Assembly (NCBI RefSeq): GCF_021531815.1
Contig: NZ_JADYUM010000014.1
Location: 1 to 64,000 of the forward strand
DNA: 64,000 nucleotides
Direction of reading: 5' to 3'
DNA from: Pseudoflavonifractor phocaeensis
GTDB taxonomy: Bacteria; Bacillota; Clostridia; Oscillospirales; Oscillospiraceae
Part shown: one piece after another, positions 7,759 through 16,614 of the stretch
Position numbering within the stretch: position 1 is the stretch's first letter
Layout of the letters: the number at the start of each line of letters is the position of its first letter
Translations under genes and position numbers: made by a program
Notes under the pieces: model-generated
What the model was told of the DNA's origin: nothing
Seen by the model: the letters and a program-made list of their open reading frames with translations, nothing else
The model's database searches: none

Positions 7759-9144
7759 TTAATCAGTTCTTTTTTGTTGTCTGGCTTCCAGGGATACAAA
7801 AACATAGGAGAGGGCCGGCGTCAAAAAAGCGCAGAACGCAAATGGCGCCGCCTGCAAACTGCTGACCCCAAACAGGCCGGCAATATAGAGCCCGGAGACA
7901 TTCCAGGGAATGAGCGGGCATAATACCGTGGATGTGGCGGTAATGTCGCGGGACAAGCTGTACCGCTCCAGTCCCGCCCGGTCATAGGCGTTGACCATCA
8001 AGGAACCCGCCATTAGAATGGAAAAGGTGTTCGTCCCCAGCATATTGCCCACCACAGCGACCATCTGTGTCGCGGCGGTCAGGCGGGCCGGAGAACTTGC
8101 CCGCTGGGTGACGGGGGCGATCAGCGCCTCCATCATCCCTACCGTGTTGAACGCGCCGATCATGCCGAAGGTAAAAATCATGGTACAGACCGTGTTGACC
8201 ATGCTCCTGACTCCGCCGCGGCTGAGAAGCGCCTGAAGGAATTCGCCGCCGCCTTCTACGGAGGCGCCGTTCCAGAATACCGCGGCGATACTCTGAAGCT
8301 CCACACCCTGCACCCAAACAGCCACCGCGCATGCGGTGAGCACAGAGATCAGCATGGAAAACAGCGCCGGGATCTTGCAGATGATCAAAAGCAGCATGAC
8401 CAGCATGGGGAGAAAGGCTGCTGCACAAATGGTAAAATGGTCGGTGAGCTGACTGCACAAACCTGCAATCGACGCCTCCGGTAAACTGCCGGCCACGAAC
8501 TTCTGCCCCAGCAGAAAGTAGAGGACCGACGCGATCCCAGCAGATGGAATGGCGAGCTCCGCCGCTTTTTTGCAGTGCCGCATGGTCGGGACCCCGCAGA
8601 CGGCGGCGCTCACATTGGCTGTGGCAGCCATGGGAGTGCAGGTCTCCCCCAGAAACGCGCCGCTGAAGATCGCGCCCACTGTCAGCGCCGGCGTGATCCC
8701 GAAACTCTCACCCACCGCGAACATGGCAATGCCGACGGTCCCCAGCGTGCCCCAGGCGGTTCCGCAGGACAGGGACAGGACCAGGCTCAACAAAAAGGCC
8801 ACCGCCAAAAAAGTGTTCGGCTTGATATAGCGCAGGCCGTAGTAGATGATGGAGGGGACAGTTCCCGCCGCGGTCCAGGTGCTGATGGTCCCTCCGACCA
8901 CCAGGCTCAACAGGGCCGCGCTCATACCTTTTTTGATGTACTCCAGCGCCCCCTGTTCCAGTTCCCCGTAGCTGTAGCCCAAAGCCATACAGGCCGGAAA
9001 CACCAGCAGCCAGGAGAACAGGAACATCACTTCCAACCCGGCGTTCAGAAAATAGTATCCACCCAGGACGATGGCCAGCACACCGGTCAGGACCGCCAAG
9101 GAATACCCAAAGGACGGAGTTTGCTTCGGCTTATCTGAGCTCAT
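7759..9144 (-). CDS. Na+/H+ antiporter NhaC family protein
   Basis: A 461-residue polytopic membrane protein of the NhaC family. Visible hallmarks are LSLSCGTAWGTLGTVGIAM and GAIFSGAFLGETCTPMAATANVSAAVCG, with eleven or so hydrophobic segments. NhaC relatives exchange Na+ for H+ or take up organic acids such as malate against lactate. Gene order (6 bp after the 2-hydroxyacid dehydrogenase, 16 bp before the VOC gene) suggests organic-acid/cation exchange for this pathway rather than general pH control. That is inference from context. Confidence 0.85.
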   Translation of the reverse strand: MSSDKPKQTPSFGYSLAVLTGVLAIVLGGYYFLNAGLEVMFLFSWLLVFPACMALGYSYGELEQGALEYIKKGMSAALLSLVVGGTISTWTAAGTVPSIIYYGLRYIKPNTFLAVAFLLSLVLSLSCGTAWGTLGTVGIAMFAVGESFGITPALTVGAIFSGAFLGETCTPMAATANVSAAVCGVPTMRHCKKAAELAIPSAGIASVLYFLLGQKFVAGSLPEASIAGLCSQLTDHFTICAAAFLPMLVMLLLIICKIPALFSMLISVLTACAVAVWVQGVELQSIAAVFWNGASVEGGGEFLQALLSRGGVRSMVNTVCTMIFTFGMIGAFNTVGMMEALIAPVTQRASSPARLTAATQMVAVVGNMLGTNTFSILMAGSLMVNAYDRAGLERYSLSRDITATSTVLCPLIPWNVSGLYIAGLFGVSSLQAAPFAFCAFLTPALSYVFVSLEARQQKRTD

Positions 9145-9150
9145 CCAATA

Positions 9151-10134
9151 TCACTCCCAACGTGTCAGGAATGGTCCCAGAATGACTCCGCTGCACGTTT
9201 CTCCCCTTGAGACAGCCAAGATGTTTTCCGTGTTGATCCGTCCCATCTCCGCGATGGCTCCGACGGAAAGTCCGGCGCAATGGGGAGAGAGCACTGTATT
9301 CTCCAGGGCAAGCAGCGTACTGTTCCCAATGGGTTCCGTCTCGAACACATCCAGGGCCGCGCCGCGAATGGTGCCGTTTTTCAGCGCCTCGCACAGGTCC
9401 TCCTCTTGGACCAGGGCCCCCCGGGAGGTATTGATCAGATAGGCGGACGGCTTCATCATGCCCAGCGTTTTGCGGTTGATGATGCCCCGTGTCTCAGGCA
9501 GCACCGGCATGTGCAGGGTTACAAAATCGCTCTCCCGCAGGATCTGCTCCATACTGGCTTCCCGGACGGAATATTGCGCGGCAAACGCGTGGTCAAAATC
9601 CTCCGGCGGAGAATAGGCCAAAACCGTCATATCAAACCCCCGCGCCCGCTTCGCCACCTCTTTCCCGATGGCGCCGAAGCCCAAAATTCCCAGCGTCTTG
9701 TGGTTGACATCGTCGGCGACCCAGCCGCTCCAGCTTCCGGAACGGACCGAGCGGTCCACAGCAGGCAGGCGGCGGGCCACCGACAGCATCAGCGCCATGG
9801 TTCCGTCGGCCACCGCTTTTGAATTGGCTCCCCTTACGGCGGTGACCGCGATTTTCTTGTTCCGCGCTTCATTCAGATCGATGTTTTCATAGCTGACGCC
9901 GTTTCGCGCGATCAGCTTCAGGCTTTCCGGCGCGCAGGATAAAAGCTGGGCGTCGTAGTTCTCTGTTCCGGCGATGATCACATCGGCGCCGTCCCAAAGC
10001 TCCCTGATCTCCCCGCTGGTGAGCTTTCGTCCCAGGGGGTTGAGGACCACTTCTCCCAACCGCCCGGCGATTTGCGCCGCCGCCTGTCTTCCCGCTTCTG
10101 TGCAGTACATGGTATCCGTAATGAAAATACGCAT
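9151..10134 (-). CDS. D-isomer-specific 2-hydroxyacid dehydrogenase family protein
   Basis: A 327-residue NAD(P)-dependent dehydrogenase related to phosphoglycerate and hydroxypyruvate/glyoxylate reductases. GILGFGAIGKEVAKRA is the Rossmann glycine motif. The family catalytic residues are seen as Arg in VRGANSKAVADG, Glu in DVFETEP and His in SPHCAGLS. The true start is MRIFITDTMYC at 10134, after AAGGAGAACG; the longer frame lacks a site. An intrinsic-terminator-like hairpin sits directly before its ribosome site. It probably interconverts a 2-keto acid and a D-2-hydroxy acid from the sugar-acid pathway. Confidence 0.88.
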   Translation of the reverse strand: MRIFITDTMYCTEAGRQAAAQIAGRLGEVVLNPLGRKLTSGEIRELWDGADVIIAGTENYDAQLLSCAPESLKLIARNGVSYENIDLNEARNKKIAVTAVRGANSKAVADGTMALMLSVARRLPAVDRSVRSGSWSGWVADDVNHKTLGILGFGAIGKEVAKRARGFDMTVLAYSPPEDFDHAFAAQYSVREASMEQILRESDFVTLHMPVLPETRGIINRKTLGMMKPSAYLINTSRGALVQEEDLCEALKNGTIRGAALDVFETEPIGNSTLLALENTVLSPHCAGLSVGAIAEMGRINTENILAVSRGETCSGVILGPFLTRWE

Positions 10135-10147
10135 GATCGTTCTCCTT

Positions 10148-10184
10148 AAAAAGGGCATCCACCTCTCCGGTGGATGCCCTTTTT
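10148..10184 (-). terminator. Terminator or attenuator between the enolase-family gene and the dehydrogenase gene
   Basis: AAAAAGGGCATCCACC and GGTGGATGCCCTTTTT form a 16-bp stem with a short loop. The T run on the minus strand leads straight into the AAGGAG site of the next gene. No strong promoter is visible between hairpin and gene, so partial read-through is the likely way the downstream genes are expressed. Confidence 0.85.
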
Positions 10185-10257
10185 GTGATTCGGACCGGCA
10201 GGCTTCACCGTTTCGCGTCAATGGACCGGCTGGTCAGACAGATACGTTCCGCGTTTT

Positions 10258-11376
10258 TTATACGCCGTTTCTCTCGCGGCACTCCGCAAGATAATCCTGA
10301 TTCAGCTCCAGGCCCAGGCCGGGCTTCTCGGGGATCGTCAGGTAACCGTTGACCGGCTGCGGCGCATCCAGATAGACGTTATTGACCAGGTCCTCGAACA
10401 TGAACAGCCGCTCCAGCATAATGCCGTTAGGCGCGGCGGCCACCAGGTGCATATGGATATGCTCCATGCCGTGGGGAGCGTAGGCCTTATTCCACGCCTG
10501 GGTCATGGCGATGGCCCGCAGAGTCTCGGTGTAACCGCCGATCCGGGTGGAGTCGCACTGGACCACATCAGCGGCGTTATTCAGCAGCAGGTCCCGGATG
10601 CCATAGCGGGTGTACTCATGCTCGCCGGTGGCCAGAGGGATGTCGGTGCCGCGCTTGAACTCCGCCAGACCGGGTATATCATCCGCAAACACCGGCTCCT
10701 CAAAAAACTCAATGTTATACTCACGGATATTGTTGGCAAACTGGATGGCGGTGGCCGCTCTCCAGACGTTGTTCGCGTCCAGCATAAAGCCGATGTCGGG
10801 ACCGATGGCCTCGCGCACGGCGGCGACCCGGCGCACGTCCTCCATGGGATTGCGGCCGCCGTCCACGCCGACCTTCAGCTTGATTTTGGTATAGCCGCGG
10901 GCCACCATCATTTTGGCCTCCGCCACCAGTTCCTCGGTGGAATAGCTGGTCCAGCCGCCGGAAGCATAGATGGGGACCACGGGATTGTTGCCGCCCAGCA
11001 GGCGGTACAGGGGCATATTCAGGAGCTTGCCCTTGATGTCCCACAGGGCAATGTCCACGGCGCTGTACGCGCAGAAGGCCAGACCCTTGCGGCCGACACC
11101 GCGCATATAATGGAAGGTCTCCTCATAGAGCATCTCGGTCTCAAAGGGGTTGCGGCCGATGAACTTGGGCTTGATGGCGTAGCGGATGAACTCCCGGATG
11201 GCTTCGCCGCCCACCTCATGATAGGTAACACCGATACCGGTAACGCCCACATTGGTGTCCACCTCCACCACGGCAAAGCCGATGGTCTCGACCTGCCGGG
11301 TCGAATCGGCAAAGTTGCCCTTCACACGGGTGTCGCACAGGGTAACTCTGACATCTGTAATCTTTACGTCTTTCAT
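10258..11376 (-). CDS. Mandelate racemase/muconate lactonizing enzyme family (enolase superfamily) protein
   Basis: A 372-residue enolase-superfamily enzyme, probably an acid-sugar dehydratase. The capping domain is followed by the barrel with the KxK pair in YTKIKLKVG (about residue 160). Metal ligands are in FMLDANN, FFEEPV and TGEHEYTR, and a catalytic His lies in APHGMEH. This set, with the second KxK lysine and a HxD/His at the end of the barrel, fits the MR-type sugar-acid dehydratases. It follows the TRAP permease genes by 23 bp. The exact substrate (a galactonate, gluconate or similar acid) is not decidable here. Confidence 0.88.
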   Translation of the reverse strand: MKDVKITDVRVTLCDTRVKGNFADSTRQVETIGFAVVEVDTNVGVTGIGVTYHEVGGEAIREFIRYAIKPKFIGRNPFETEMLYEETFHYMRGVGRKGLAFCAYSAVDIALWDIKGKLLNMPLYRLLGGNNPVVPIYASGGWTSYSTEELVAEAKMMVARGYTKIKLKVGVDGGRNPMEDVRRVAAVREAIGPDIGFMLDANNVWRAATAIQFANNIREYNIEFFEEPVFADDIPGLAEFKRGTDIPLATGEHEYTRYGIRDLLLNNAADVVQCDSTRIGGYTETLRAIAMTQAWNKAYAPHGMEHIHMHLVAAAPNGIMLERLFMFEDLVNNVYLDAPQPVNGYLTIPEKPGLGLELNQDYLAECRERNGV

Positions 11377-11399
11377 GCAAGTAACCTCCTGCGGTCAAA

Positions 11400-12677
11400 T
11401 TATTTTACAAGGCTGGGGATAAACGTGACGATACCCGGGATCCAGGTGATCAGCAGCAAGACCACATAGCCCAGAATGACAAAGGGAATGATCGCTTTAA
11501 ACAAATCGGTCAATTTCACCTTTGCCACGTTGGCCGTCACAAAGAGGGTCATGCCAACCGGCGGAGAAATCAGGCCGATCGTCAGGTTAAAGCAGCACAG
11601 CACGCCAAAATGTACGGGATCGATACCGAACTTCATGGCGATGGGCAGCAGGATCGGGACCATCATCAGCAGCGCGGGGCTCTGGTCCATCACGCAGCCG
11701 ATGACGATCAGGATCACATTGGTGATCAGCAGGAACAACGCGGCGCTGTGGACATACTCCATACAGACGGCAACGATCGCCTGAGGGATCCGCAGAATGG
11801 TCAGGGCATAGCTCATCGCCGTAGCCACCGCAATGATAAACATGACGTTCGCGGTGGATTTCGCGGTGTTATAGCAGCAATCCACCAGGTCTTTCCAGGT
11901 GATGGCTTTTCGGGCCACCGCCACGATCAAGGCATAGAACACCGCAATGGCGCTGGATTCCGTGGCGGTAAAAACGCCGCTGACAATGCCGCCCAGAATG
12001 ATCGCCGGCAGGCCCAGCACAGGCAGAGACTCCTTCAGCGCATGGAGGATCTCGCGCAGGGAAGAACGCCGCGCCCTGTGGGGATGGTTATACTTGCGGG
12101 CCAGGCAATAGCACAGGAGCATTTCGCTGAGGCCCAGCAGGACCCCGGGGCCGACGCCGCCGAGGAACATATCAGAGATCGACACGTTTGCCGCGCACAC
12201 CGCGTAGATGATCATAATATTGCTGGGCGGGATAATGGGGCCGATGATGGCACTGGCGGCCGTGACCGCGGCGGAATATTCCTTGGTATAGCCCGCCTTG
12301 GTCATCATCTCCATCTCCACCCGGCCCAGGCCGGTGGCGTCCGCGGTGGCGGAACCGGAAATGCCGGCGAACAGCATGCTGGCCAGAATGTTTACATGGG
12401 CAAGTCCGCCGCGAATATGGCCCACCAGCGTATCGCAGAATTTCACGATGCTCATGGTGAGGCCGCACCGGCTCATGATCTCACCCGCCAGAATAAACAG
12501 GGGGATACAAAGATAAGTAAAGTTGTTGATGCCGGAATACATCTTCTGGGCCAGGGTGATCAGAGGGCCGTTGCCGACTTCGAAGCACACGATGGTCAGG
12601 AAGCCCATGGAAAACCCGATGGGCACGCCCAGGATAATGATGATCAGAAATACCGCAAATAATCCTGCTGCGAACAT
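11400..12677 (-). CDS. TRAP transporter large permease subunit (DctM family)
   Basis: A 425-residue DctM membrane subunit of a tripartite ATP-independent periplasmic transporter, which uses the Na+ gradient. Features include GVPIGFSMGFL near the start, FAGISGSATADATGLGRVEMEMM, GPIIPPSNIMIIYAV and GLISPPVGMTLFV, with about twelve membrane helices. The ATG at 12677 follows AAGGAGGGG. Its start is almost contiguous with the end of the small permease gene. Cognate proteins are the downstream DctP and DctQ of this cluster. Confidence 0.93.
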   Translation of the reverse strand: MFAAGLFAVFLIIIILGVPIGFSMGFLTIVCFEVGNGPLITLAQKMYSGINNFTYLCIPLFILAGEIMSRCGLTMSIVKFCDTLVGHIRGGLAHVNILASMLFAGISGSATADATGLGRVEMEMMTKAGYTKEYSAAVTAASAIIGPIIPPSNIMIIYAVCAANVSISDMFLGGVGPGVLLGLSEMLLCYCLARKYNHPHRARRSSLREILHALKESLPVLGLPAIILGGIVSGVFTATESSAIAVFYALIVAVARKAITWKDLVDCCYNTAKSTANVMFIIAVATAMSYALTILRIPQAIVAVCMEYVHSAALFLLITNVILIVIGCVMDQSPALLMMVPILLPIAMKFGIDPVHFGVLCCFNLTIGLISPPVGMTLFVTANVAKVKLTDLFKAIIPFVILGYVVLLLITWIPGIVTFIPSLVK

Positions 12678-12678
12678 G

Positions 12679-13311
12679 TTACCCCTCCTTCTCCCCTGTC
12701 CGGTCCTCTGCGTCCAATTCCCGCTGCATGGCGGCAAGCACGCGCTGCTCCTCCTCCGATATTTCTTCTTCCTCCATCTCGGGCTGCCGGCAGACAAAGG
12801 GAACCAGTTCGCCGCAAAGCACGCCCAGAATATCCACGACCACCTCGAAGGTGATCAGCAGACAGCCGAGGAAAGGAGCTCCATATAAGATCCAGCCGGG
12901 CAGATGCAGGCTGGGAGATGTCCAATTACTGACAGACAGGATGGAAGCCCAGCTGTACTTGATCCCGAAATACAGGAAGATAAACACCACCACGCGTGTC
13001 AACAGGTACAGCAAAAATTTCGGGAAGGGCTTCAACCTGTCATAGACCAGGTTGACGGCGGCCATAGAGTTGTTTTTGTAGCAGATACCCACTGCCAAAT
13101 AAGTCATCCAGACAATAAAATCCTGTGCGATCTCATTGGTCCAGGTCAGAGAAAAACTCACAAAATGCACCAGCACGAACCGGTACAGGACCTGTAGCAG
13201 CAGGTCAAAGGCACAGCCAAACGCCAAGAAGACCAAGATCACTTTCAGGATCTTTTCGATCATGTCGGATAATTTGCTGCCCCCATGATAGATTGTTTTC
13301 AGAACATTCAT
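12679..13311 (-). CDS. TRAP transporter small permease subunit (DctQ family)
   Basis: A 210-residue DctQ subunit with four membrane helices: VILVFLAFGCAFDLLLQVLYRF, then the TWTNEIAQDFIVWMTYLAVG region with the EIA(Q/R) motif, and two more. It scaffolds the large permease. A charged tail rich in glutamate (QPEMEEEEISEEEQR) follows the last helix and is longer than usual. The ATG at 13311 follows AGAGGAG. Confidence 0.92.
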   Translation of the reverse strand: MNVLKTIYHGGSKLSDMIEKILKVILVFLAFGCAFDLLLQVLYRFVLVHFVSFSLTWTNEIAQDFIVWMTYLAVGICYKNNSMAAVNLVYDRLKPFPKFLLYLLTRVVVFIFLYFGIKYSWASILSVSNWTSPSLHLPGWILYGAPFLGCLLITFEVVVDILGVLCGELVPFVCRQPEMEEEEISEEEQRVLAAMQRELDAEDRTGEKEG

Positions 13312-13352
13312 CGTTATAATCTCCTCTGGGCCCCAGCGCATGCCGAGCCCGG

Positions 13353-13393
13353 GAAAGCCCGCCTATCAATCACGGTATGATAGACGGGCTTTC
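13353..13393 (-). promoter_or_regulatory. Intercistronic hairpin between dctP-like and dctQ-like genes
   Basis: GAAAGCCCGCCTATCA pairs with TGATAGACGGGCTTTC, without a clear T run. It probably limits read-through or protects the upstream dctP message so that binding protein is made in excess. A similar hairpin occupies the same place in the second TRAP operon. Confidence 0.6.
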
Positions 13394-13431
13394 GGGCGTT
13401 ACTTATGGGTCAAATATGGACTTTGAATGGC

Positions 13432-14508
13432 TCAGGCAGCCTCGATAGCGGCCAGCAGCTCGTCAACGATCTCGTCGCCCAGCTGACCCTTCACATACTC
13501 GACGCAGGGATCACGCATGGCGTCGTGCCAAGCAGCCAGTTCATCCTCGGTGGGCTCATAAACGCTCATGCCCAGCTCCTCCAGCTTGGCAACGCCGTTG
13601 TCATTCAGAGTCTTACAAACGGCAGCGGCCTCGGGGGTGACAGTGGCGGCGGCGTCGGAAACGACCTTCTGCAGGTCCTCAGGCAGGCTCTGCCAGACAG
13701 ACTCGCTGATGTCAAAGGTAACGACGGAGGCCACGTGCTTATCCAGAACCAGATACTTCTGGACCTCGTAGGTCTTGTCGTTCAGAATGTTGACAGGGGG
13801 ATTCTCCTGGCCGTCAACGGTGCCGTTCTGCATGGCGGTGTACATTTCAGAACCGGGCATGGGCACGGGGTTGGCGCCGATGGCCTCCACCATCTTCTCG
13901 TAGACGGCGCTGGTCATAACGCGGAAGGTGACGCCCTTGGCAGAGTCAACAGTGGTCAGTTCCTTGTTGGAAGTGGTGAAGCTGCGCATGCCGTTGCAGA
14001 AGGCAGCCAGAACACGGATACCGGAATCCGCGGCCACATCGTCCCAGAACTTCTGGCCCCACTCGCCGGCCAGGACGGCGTCACACTGCTCCTCGTTGGC
14101 GAAGAGGGCGGGACAAGCCAGGACCATGGTGCGGGCGCTGACGCTGTTCAGGATGGTGGAGTTCACGCAAGTCATTTCCAGAGAGTTGTTGATCAGGCTG
14201 GTCACGTTATCCTCCTGGGAGCCCAGCTGAGCGGAAGGATAAATCTCCACGGTGATCCGGCCATTGCTGTTGGCCTCGACCTCTTCCTTGAAGCGCTCGA
14301 CCCAAGTGACCTCAGCGCTTTCAGAGCGGTCCACGTTGCCCTGCTGCATACCTAATTTCAGAACGAAGGTCTCCTCGGCGGCAGCGGCACCCCCGGAAGA
14401 AGCGCTTTTTTCAGCGGAAGTGGAGCCTTTGGAGGAAGAATTCCCGCCGCAGCCGACCAGGGCGAAGCACAGGGAGAGCGCCAGAGCAAATGCAGTCAGT
14501 CTTTTCAT
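13432..14508 (-). CDS. TRAP transporter substrate-binding lipoprotein (DctP family)
   Basis: A 358-residue extracytoplasmic binding protein. The signal peptide KRLTAFALALSLCFALVGC ends in a lipobox whose cysteine would be lipidated, so the protein is anchored outside the membrane. It is followed by a Ser/Gly-rich linker. The mature part has the DctP motifs GRITVEIYPSAQLGSQ, GVTFRVM and NGTVDGQENP. The Arg in TFRVM normally forms the salt bridge to the substrate carboxylate, implying an acidic ligand. The ATG at 14508 follows GGAGATC. It is first in the leftward operon. Confidence 0.93.
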   Translation of the reverse strand: MKRLTAFALALSLCFALVGCGGNSSSKGSTSAEKSASSGGAAAAEETFVLKLGMQQGNVDRSESAEVTWVERFKEEVEANSNGRITVEIYPSAQLGSQEDNVTSLINNSLEMTCVNSTILNSVSARTMVLACPALFANEEQCDAVLAGEWGQKFWDDVAADSGIRVLAAFCNGMRSFTTSNKELTTVDSAKGVTFRVMTSAVYEKMVEAIGANPVPMPGSEMYTAMQNGTVDGQENPPVNILNDKTYEVQKYLVLDKHVASVVTFDISESVWQSLPEDLQKVVSDAAATVTPEAAAVCKTLNDNGVAKLEELGMSVYEPTEDELAAWHDAMRDPCVEYVKGQLGDEIVDELLAAIEAA

Positions 14509-14561
14509 TTTTTGATCTCCTTTCAATCTTTCTGTAACATGGTCATACAATTTTAATTTTA

Positions 14562-14744
14562 TTGTCCGACATGCTAACCACGGTTTTAAGATACTACATT
14601 TCATCTTTTTTGTACAGTGTCAAAAAACACTAAATTTAAATTTATTTTTTGTGCGAAATACCTGTTTCTCTTAGAATATGAAGTTTTAAATTGTCAGACA
14701 CTTGAAGAACGGCGCCATTTATTTTTGCTCAGATTGTTTGACAA
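14562..14744. promoter_or_regulatory. Three FadR-type operator candidates in the divergent region
   Basis: TTGTCCGACAT (14562-14572), TTGTCAGACAC (14691-14701) and TTGTTTGACAA (14734-14744) fit the TNGTNNNACNA pattern bound by FadR-subfamily GntR regulators. The third matches exactly and overlaps the -35 of the regulator gene. The first lies before the dctP start. Confidence 0.6.
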
Positions 14745-14766
14745 TTGACCGTTCTTATTGTAATAT
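14738..14766 (+). promoter_or_regulatory. Predicted promoter of the FadR-type regulator gene
   Basis: TTGACA at 14738-14743 and TAATAT at 14761-14766 have a 17-bp spacer. A TTGTTTGACAA operator candidate overlaps the -35, which suggests autoregulation. Confidence 0.6.
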
Positions 14767-14807
14767 AATTCCATCCCAGCAAGCCAACATGGGGGGCGAT
14801 ATATAAT

Positions 14808-15542
14808 ATGCAAGCAATTGACAAGGTTTCGGTGGTCCAGCAGGCAGTGGAACAGCTGAAAACGTATATCATCTCAAACGACCTGGGGGTGGGGCAAAAG
14901 CTGCCCACCGAGAAGGAACTGTGCGCGCAGCTGGCCATTGGCCGGGGCAGCCTCAGAGAGGCTTTGCGAATTCTCGCCGCCACAGGATACGTCTCCCAGC
15001 AGCCCGGCCGGGGCGCCTTCGTCATGCGCACCAAAGAGGTCAACCACGACAAAGACGTGATCAATTGGTTTGAGACTCACGAAGTCCAAATGAAGGACTA
15101 TCTGGAAGTGCGCGCGGTATTCGAACCTCTGGCCACCAAGCTGGCCATCAGCCGCTGCACAGACGAGGATTACAAGAAACTCGAGGGCATCCATAAGCGT
15201 TTCAAGGAAGCCGTGGAGACCAATGACTTTGACCACATTTTGCTGGAAGAAGGCAATTTTCACGATACCATTATCAAACTGTCCGGCAACGAACTGCTGA
15301 TCAATATTTTCAAGCTGATGCAGCAGCCCATGATGAATTTCCGTTACAGAAGCCTGTCTCTCCCCAACGCGCCCCAGGACGCGCTGAAGCCACACACGCA
15401 GATCCTCCAGGCCTTCGACCTCCGCGATCCCGACTACGGGGAGGCCTGCATGCGCAACCACGTCACATTGGGCATCAAGAACCTGAATCTCTCCAAGGAA
15501 AACTACCACAGGGATACCACTCCCCCACCAACACAAGGATGA
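14808..15542 (+). CDS. FadR/GntR family transcriptional regulator (FCD domain)
   Basis: A 244-residue regulator. The N-terminal winged helix contains LKTYIISNDLGVGQKLPTEKELCAQLAIGRGSLREALRIL, the GntR signature. The FCD ligand domain after residue 85 has the helix EVRAVFEPLATKLA and conserved His positions (NFHDTI, PHTQIL) that usually bind a metal contacting an acid ligand. It diverges from the TRAP operon and overlaps the SDR leader, so it likely senses the transported acid or its product and controls both transcripts. Confidence 0.9.
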   Translation: MQAIDKVSVVQQAVEQLKTYIISNDLGVGQKLPTEKELCAQLAIGRGSLREALRILAATGYVSQQPGRGAFVMRTKEVNHDKDVINWFETHEVQMKDYLEVRAVFEPLATKLAISRCTDEDYKKLEGIHKRFKEAVETNDFDHILLEEGNFHDTIIKLSGNELLINIFKLMQQPMMNFRYRSLSLPNAPQDALKPHTQILQAFDLRDPDYGEACMRNHVTLGIKNLNLSKENYHRDTTPPPTQG

Positions 15543-15556
15543 CAGGAGGAATCCAT

Positions 15557-16285
15557 ATGTTACTACAGGATAAAGTCGCAGTTGTCACCGGAGCCAACCG
15601 CGGTTTGGGCAAGGCGGTTGCCCTCCGCTTTGCGGAAGAAGGCGCCAAGGTCATGCTGGTAGGCCGAAATGCGCAGGCCCTGCAGGCCGTCAAGGAGATG
15701 ATCGAAGAAAACGGAGGCGCCGCGGAAGTATTCCGCGTGGATGTCACGGATCCGGCGTCAGTCAATGAAATGGCTGCGCAGATCGACCGGTCCTACGGCA
15801 GGATCGATATTCTGGTCAACAACGCGGGGATCTCCATCGAACAGCCGCTGAACGACATGAGCATCGAGACCTGGAAACAAATCATTGACACGAATCTTAA
15901 CTCCGTTGCGGTGGTGACCAAGGCGTTTTTGCCCATGATGATCCGCCAAAACTCCGGCAATATCGTAAACGTCGGTTCCGGAGCCGGTCTGCGGGGTCTG
16001 CCCGGAAGCTGCGCATACTCCGCTTCCAAGGCCGGCGTCATCTGCCTGTCCCAGGCTTTGGGCGACGAAGTCCGCCGCTACGGCATCCGGGTCAACGTGA
16101 TTTGTCCCGGTCCCATTGATACCGAGTTGTTCCAGCTGTCCGAGCGGCGGGAGTACCTTTTGAAAAACGGCGGAGACGTCTTCTCGCCGGAAAGCGTAGC
16201 GAGCAGCATCCTCTTTTTGGCCTCGGATATGTCCGGCGGCATGAACAGCCAGATACTGACCATGCGCGGCGTGAACCGTTGGTAA
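15557..16285 (+). CDS. SDR family NAD(P)-dependent oxidoreductase
   Basis: A 242-residue classical short-chain dehydrogenase. TGANRGLG (residues 10-17) is the cofactor motif, DVTDP and NNAGIS follow, and the catalytic Ser-Tyr-Lys lies in GSGAG and AYSASKAG. VICPGPIDTELF is the usual PG motif. It is likely a sugar-acid or 3-oxoacyl-type dehydrogenase, and its co-transcription with the FadR-type regulator favours the former. The ATG at 15557 follows ACAGGAGGAATCC. The upstream ATG at 15539 overlaps the regulator stop but has no site. Confidence 0.9.
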   Translation: MLLQDKVAVVTGANRGLGKAVALRFAEEGAKVMLVGRNAQALQAVKEMIEENGGAAEVFRVDVTDPASVNEMAAQIDRSYGRIDILVNNAGISIEQPLNDMSIETWKQIIDTNLNSVAVVTKAFLPMMIRQNSGNIVNVGSGAGLRGLPGSCAYSASKAGVICLSQALGDEVRRYGIRVNVICPGPIDTELFQLSERREYLLKNGGDVFSPESVASSILFLASDMSGGMNSQILTMRGVNRW

Positions 16286-16334
16286 CCGGAAATAGATCTC
16301 CCCGTTTCAAAATCAGTTGCCGAAGATCGTAAAT

Positions 16335-16367
16335 GCCCCCGACCTTTAACAGGATCGGGGGCTTTGT
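16335..16367 (+). terminator. Intrinsic terminator after the SDR gene
   Basis: GCCCCCGA and TCGGGGGC form the base of a stem with CC/GG inside, followed by a short T-rich tail. No gene is seen from here to the tRNA-Arg promoter at 16615. Confidence 0.7.
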
Positions 16368-16614
16368 ATTGTGATTTGCAAAGCGGCGTTCTGCAAACCG
16401 CTGGCTCCGTAATGCGCTGAACTGTTAGGGACCGCTGTAAAACCAGTCGTGTGGATTCCGGCGTCTAATTTCACGATAGTTTTTCTTTTCCGTTGTGGTT
16501 TTATCGATTGGTGACATGTGGGAAAGCCGTAGGAGGCAAGGCCGTATGTGGGGCAAGAATTAAGGATTCGCTCCTTATCCTGTATATTTCCCACTTCCGC
16601 CCGCGGAAAAGCCG

